Below the pieces are notes generated by a model that was given only the letters and a program-made list of their open reading frames with translations, had not been told where the DNA came from and did not search any database. The translations under genes were made by a program, and so were the position numbers. From JBNKFV01 sp050290265 (GTDB taxonomy: Bacteria; Pseudomonadota; Gammaproteobacteria; Pseudomonadales; Cellvibrionaceae): a stretch of DNA of 27,821 nucleotides. This document shows positions 24,953 to 27,821 of the stretch, piece after piece. The stretch lies in contig JBNKHI010000045.1 of NCBI GenBank assembly GCA_050290265.1, positions 1 through 27,821 on the forward strand, given 5' to 3'. The first letter of the stretch is position 1. Each line of letters begins with the position of its first letter.

Positions 24953-25786
24953 TTACGTCTGATTATTTTGCGTAAAATAATTCCTGCCTAGAATCACCAT
25001 TAAAATTCCGCCAAGTACGACAATGGTTGAAACTGTAAGGCGAGAAGTAATGGCTTCAGATACAAATATAACACCGCCAAAAGTCGCAATGACAGGGACG
25101 GATAATTGCAGTACGGCTGCTTGTATCGAAGACAATCCACCAAGAGCTATATACCAAATAACGTAACCAATCCCTGATGTGATACCACCGGATGCTATTG
25201 CTAACCATATACCCTCAGACGAGTATGTCGCATGACTAATCGAGAGGATAGTTAACAGTATCACTAGCGGGATAGACCTGAAAAAATTATAGGCCGTATC
25301 CAAAAGAGGGTTCTTCGAATTACGGCCTTTCAGAGTATAAATACCCCATGCAATTCCGGCCGTAGTCATAAGCAAAAAGCCGCTAATGGATGGTGCAGTT
25401 ACGCCAGGGAGAATCAGATAAACAAAACCTGCGAAAGCGGTTATTACTCCTAACCACTCGGTAAAATGTAATCTTGTGCCAGAGATAAAAGATAACGATA
25501 TCATTGTTATTTGAACTGAACCGAAGAGAATAAGCGCGCCTGTTCCCGTATCTAGCGAAGTATATGCATAGGAAAAGGTAATAGCGTATAGAAATAGCAT
25601 ACAGCTGGCAGCCCAACTTCCTTTTGTTGGTGCTTCTGTTGTTTTTTGCGTGGTGAAGGAAATTAAAAAAAGAACAATGGCGCCAGAAAATAGTCGAATA
25701 ACCGTAAAACTTGACGCATCTATAGCTTCATTACCTAATGCTAATCGACATAGGACTGAGTTTGCTGCAAAAGCAATTAACGCCAA
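24953..25786 (-). CDS. EamA/DMT-family transporter (start codon uncertain)
   Basis: The product is hydrophobic, about ten membrane segments in two EamA repeats. Characteristic stretches are IAFAANSVLCRLALGNE, SFTVIRLFSGAIVLF, GWLGVITAFAG-like EWLGVITAFAGFVYL, TAGIAWGIYTLKGR, ASGGITSGIGYVIWYIALG and VPVIATFGGVIFVSE. EamA proteins export or import small metabolites across the inner membrane; the substrate is unknown. The only standard start is a TTG at 25786, which would cut into the first membrane helix. The frame is open up to 25837 and encodes a helix start (HSLFKIVILTGL), with AAGGA at 25836-25840. The true start may be a rare ATC (25828) or ATA (25825), or an ATG lost by mutation. It follows an attC site directly, as in a gene cassette. 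Confidence 0.88.
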   Translation of the reverse strand: MALIAFAANSVLCRLALGNEAIDASSFTVIRLFSGAIVLFLISFTTQKTTEAPTKGSWAASCMLFLYAITFSYAYTSLDTGTGALILFGSVQITMISLSFISGTRLHFTEWLGVITAFAGFVYLILPGVTAPSISGFLLMTTAGIAWGIYTLKGRNSKNPLLDTAYNFFRSIPLVILLTILSISHATYSSEGIWLAIASGGITSGIGYVIWYIALGGLSSIQAAVLQLSVPVIATFGGVIFVSEAITSRLTVSTIVVLGGILMVILGRNYFTQNNQT

Positions 25787-25843
25787 CCCAGTAAGAATAA
25801 CGATTTTAAATAATGAATGATTTATGATGGCTAATCCTTAGAA

Positions 25844-25892
25844 GCATAACACTACACATCGGCGGCTTATCCGCTTAGATGTTTTGTTATGC
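25844..25892 (-). repeat. attC-like integron recombination site
   Basis: On the minus strand, a perfect 7-bp inverted pair GCATAAC (25892-25886) and GTTATGC (25850-25844) forms the outer boxes. Inside lie ACATC/GATGT (5 bp) and GCGG/CCGC (4 bp), separated by unpaired spacers (AAA versus GTAGT; TAA versus C) and a 5-nt loop. This outer box, spacer, inner box and extrahelical bases layout is the single-stranded attC architecture. At 49 bp it is slightly shorter than usual. The stop codon TAA of the DUF3224 gene lies inside the first box, and the ribosome site of the transporter gene follows the second. Both are expected at a cassette junction. Confidence 0.7.
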
Positions 25893-26279
25893 CAATTTAT
25901 ATTCAAATTGATAAAAATGTTGACCGTCTTCCATCCTTATGGACATCGTGCCTGACAACCCGGTTAGTTCACCGGAGCCTGAGTCAGGTACTACTTCAAG
26001 AACCAGACGATCTTTGCCCTTATCCATAGTGCCAAAATGCTGAAGCACAAAACTTCCTGCCTTGCCTGATAATTTACCCACTACTTGCTCAATTGCGACA
26101 TAACCGGCAGAACCCTTGATGGACGTCATTGCACTCAGCATTTCACCTTTACTTGTGGCTTCAAGCTCACCATGAAATGATTTATCGATAGACATTCTTC
26201 CCAAGTTAATACCGTTTTCTCCCTTGGCGTAAAATTCCAGAGGGTTAAGGGTCACGTCAAACTTACCTGTAATTTTCAT
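25887..26279 (-). CDS. DUF3224 domain protein
   Basis: The 130-aa protein is a near full-length DUF3224 domain, predicted as a small beta-barrel of the allene-oxide-cyclase-like type. Recognisable parts are GRMSIDKSFHGELEATSKGEM, KGSAGYVAIEQVVGKL, GSFVLQHFGTMDKG and VVPDSGSGELTGLSGTMSI. No signal peptide or known activity is evident. A strong GGAGG ribosome site precedes the ATG. Its stop codon overlaps the attC-like site downstream, consistent with mobilisation as a cassette gene. Confidence 0.88.
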   Translation of the reverse strand: MKITGKFDVTLNPLEFYAKGENGINLGRMSIDKSFHGELEATSKGEMLSAMTSIKGSAGYVAIEQVVGKLSGKAGSFVLQHFGTMDKGKDRLVLEVVPDSGSGELTGLSGTMSIRMEDGQHFYQFEYKLA

Positions 26280-26382
26280 TATTCCTCCATACTGTTGGCA
26301 ATGATATTTTATTCTTGTGATTTTATTGCAGTTTTTAGACGTAAAACCCTTGCCATTGTATTGGGGGTTCCGAAATCACGCA

Positions 26383-26400
26383 TTGTGCTATTTAGCACAA
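26383..26400. repeat. Perfect hairpin downstream of the DUF4328 gene
   Basis: TTGTGCT-ATTT-AGCACAA is a perfect 7-bp stem with a 4-nt loop, starting 22 nt after the stop of the DUF4328 gene. There is no T-run on either side and no GTTRRRY core, so it is neither a convincing terminator nor an attC. It could be an operator for the DUF3224 gene. Confidence 0.4.
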
Positions 26401-26421
26401 ACATAGTTGCGCAGTATTCTG

Positions 26422-27132
26422 TCACAGCAGCGCCGCATTGTCAGGAACGTCCTGCTGCCTGTTCTTTTTAGCACTTTCGTAAGCACTGACTTGGGCCTGA
26501 TAAATCGAATTTATAAGGGCTAGCGTCACCAATGCTAGAGGTATGTCAAGACCATCAGAAAGCTGTGTAATAAGGTTTAAGTTCATAAGCTCGGAAAGCT
26601 CTTCTGCCTCATTAGCCATGCGGGAAATAACTTGGCCCAGGATGTTAGTAGTAATCCATAGAAACCACCACAAACCAACAACAGGGCTAATTTTTTCAAA
26701 TGCCCAATCATCGGGGTTATGGCTGACCTGCCAGATTTCCTTCATGGCTTGATAAGGTTTCCAGAGACTAAGAAATGGAATGAAGAAATATCCTACAGAC
26801 CAGCCAGGCGTAAACTCCATATTTTGAGCGCCTAATTGACGCGCATTATAATTAGCGAGATAAATCCATCGAAGTATTAAAACACCCGAAACAATGAAGA
26901 CCAATAAATATGTAATCGCTACGAACTGTTGTCTTTTGTCGCTCGCCTCACCCTCTGCGACTGCCTGTTCCTGAGAGGTATAAACACCATTTTGATAGTT
27001 AGAGAATAATTGATACTCAAGAAAGTTTGAGTAAATGGCAACAAGAGCGACGAGAACCTGGACGTAAAGCATATAGCGAACCCATTTAGTCAGGCTGCTT
27101 GAATCTTTATAGTTATTTTCTAATTCAGACAT
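26422..27132 (-). CDS. DUF4328 membrane protein
   Basis: The 236-aa product carries about four to five membrane helices: roughly residues 18-40, 70-94, 110-122, 150-170 and 195-212. The DUF4328 signature is clear: RWIYLANYNARQLGAQ, FTPGWSVGYFFIPFLSLW, KPYQAMKEIWQVS and VGLWWFLWITTNIL. The function of the family is unknown. A hydrophilic loop (about 45-68) is rich in Glu and Gln. AGGA precedes the ATG, which lies 29 nt after the attC-like site. No attC follows this gene, so it may share a cassette with the DUF3224 gene. Confidence 0.9.
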   Translation of the reverse strand: MSELENNYKDSSSLTKWVRYMLYVQVLVALVAIYSNFLEYQLFSNYQNGVYTSQEQAVAEGEASDKRQQFVAITYLLVFIVSGVLILRWIYLANYNARQLGAQNMEFTPGWSVGYFFIPFLSLWKPYQAMKEIWQVSHNPDDWAFEKISPVVGLWWFLWITTNILGQVISRMANEAEELSELMNLNLITQLSDGLDIPLALVTLALINSIYQAQVSAYESAKKNRQQDVPDNAALL

Positions 27133-27161
27133 ACTCTTAATTCCTGGTATGTGACTTGTGC

Positions 27162-27261
27162 TACTAACGCCAACTGAGCGGGGTAGGGAGGTGCGCTAAG
27201 GTGAGCATAGTGAAGGCCCAATTGAGCTACCAAACAAAGCGTCCTCTGTAGGTTGTTATGC
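27162..27261 (-). repeat. attC-like integron recombination site (long form)
   Basis: On the minus strand the site opens with GCATAAC (27261-27255), directly abutting the TAA stop of the GFA gene, and closes with GGCGTTAGTA (core GTTAGTA, 27168-27162). Internal pairing such as GAGG/CCTC and CGC/GCG is visible, but the whole fold is less regular than at 25844. A length of about 100 bp is within the attC range. Position between two unrelated co-directional genes supports the call. Confidence 0.5.
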
Positions 27262-27681
27262 TTAACCCCCCATTTCTGGGGGCAATATATCAAATTTTGG
27301 GATATCACTTGGGAATTGCGCCCAACTCACAGCTTGAGAAGTATATATAAGCATTTTGGGTAGCAATTCTTTGCTATTTTTTAGGCAAGATGCCGCAACA
27401 CTATAAAAATCACCAACTTCACAGAATGCGGCAATAGTAGTTCCGCAATCTCCACAAAACATATGTTCCATATTTTTACCTGAGTTTCCCTTTCGAATAA
27501 ACACCAGAGGCTCTCCTTTTAGGAGCTTCATATTGTTCTTTGGATACCAGAGCCCAAACCACTTGTCAGAGTTTGTGAGGAGTTGACAGGAGGGGCAATA
27601 ACAAAAAACAGAATTTATTGGATCTCCCTCGCACTCAAATTCTAAATTTCCACAAGTACATTTTCCTAAAGTTTTATTCAT
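27262..27681 (-). CDS. GFA / CENP-V-like zinc protein
   Basis: The 139-aa product has the Mss4-like fold pattern of the glutathione-dependent formaldehyde-activating (GFA) family: Cys8 and Cys10 (CTCG), Cys27, Cys29 and Cys32 (CYCPSC), and Cys76 and Cys79 (CGDCG). These are the seven conserved zinc-site cysteines in normal spacing. Most members are of unknown function, and the formaldehyde role is not general. The ATG at 27681 follows AGGG. The stop abuts an attC core, and a GTTATAT motif lies 24 nt upstream of the ATG, so it looks like a complete single-gene cassette. Confidence 0.9.
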   Translation of the reverse strand: MNKTLGKCTCGNLEFECEGDPINSVFCYCPSCQLLTNSDKWFGLWYPKNNMKLLKGEPLVFIRKGNSGKNMEHMFCGDCGTTIAAFCEVGDFYSVAASCLKNSKELLPKMLIYTSQAVSWAQFPSDIPKFDILPPEMGG

Positions 27682-27704
27682 TTTTTTTCCCTATGTTTAG
27701 TGAA

Positions 27705-27750
27705 ATATAACGTTCGGCTCATTGGCGAAGTCCAATGCAGCCGCTTTTTT
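27705..27750. repeat. Strong hairpin with GTTATAT core: degenerate attC or plus-strand terminator
   Basis: CGGCT-CATTGG (27715-27725) pairs with CCAATG-(C)-AGCCG (27732-27743): 11 bp with one bulged base and a 6-nt loop. On the plus strand it is followed by CTTTTTT (27744-27750), as in an intrinsic terminator. On the minus strand it is followed by AACGTTATAT, which resembles the right half of an attC. The left attC box is not visible. With no plus-strand gene nearby, a degenerate attC is favoured. Confidence 0.45.
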
Positions 27751-27821
27751 AAATAGCTTCTGGTACCTTTCTCTGATAATTTTTGATGAAGAATTGCACT
27801 CTAAACCCTAGGCTCTCGTAC

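Overview
The window looks like chromosomal DNA of a Gammaproteobacterium. The GlgB, GlgP and MalQ sequences are of proteobacterial type, and a GlgC-Pgm-GlgA block sits with a phosphorylase-kinase-like gene. A marine polysaccharide degrader of the Cellvibrionaceae kind would fit, but that placement is inference; no rRNA or other marker gene is present.

Region 1 (1-16161) is a glycogen/maltodextrin locus. A divergent, left-truncated gene (1-1687, minus) encodes a protein that matches, along its whole visible length, the N-terminal part of eukaryotic phosphorylase b kinase regulatory subunit alpha. After a 759-bp intergenic region, seven genes run on the plus strand: malQ, glgB (overlapping malQ), glgX, glgP, glgC, pgm and glgA. 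Together they cover both directions of glycogen metabolism. Pgm supplies glucose-1-P, GlgC makes ADP-glucose, GlgA extends chains and GlgB branches them. GlgP shortens chains, GlgX removes the stubs and MalQ recycles short maltodextrins. Expected catalytic residues are present in all seven.

Region 2 (16175-20173) is a patchwork of mostly minus-strand small genes: a tautomerase-like protein lacking Pro-1, a PhzF-family isomerase, a secreted subclass B1 metallo-beta-lactamase with all six zinc ligands, and a 3'-truncated DUF4336 gene. It also holds an unrecognised plus-strand gene and a helical-repeat gene with an in-frame TGA near its 5' end. Four 14-bp tandem repeats lie just upstream of that last gene.

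Region 3 (20174-24827) is visibly more GC-rich and holds a minus-strand unit: an AraC-type regulator, a TonB-dependent receptor and an alpha/beta hydrolase. It looks like an uptake-plus-hydrolysis module for an unknown ester-like or hydrophobic compound.

Region 4 (about 24830-27821) looks like part of an integron gene-cassette array. It carries unrelated small minus-strand genes: an EamA transporter, DUF3224, DUF4328 and a GFA/CENP-V-like zinc protein. These are separated by attC-like sites with GCATAAC/GTTA core motifs. Two cassette genes end in or exactly at the attC core, and three or four starts follow a GTTA motif closely. No integrase, transposase, tRNA, rRNA or CRISPR was seen.
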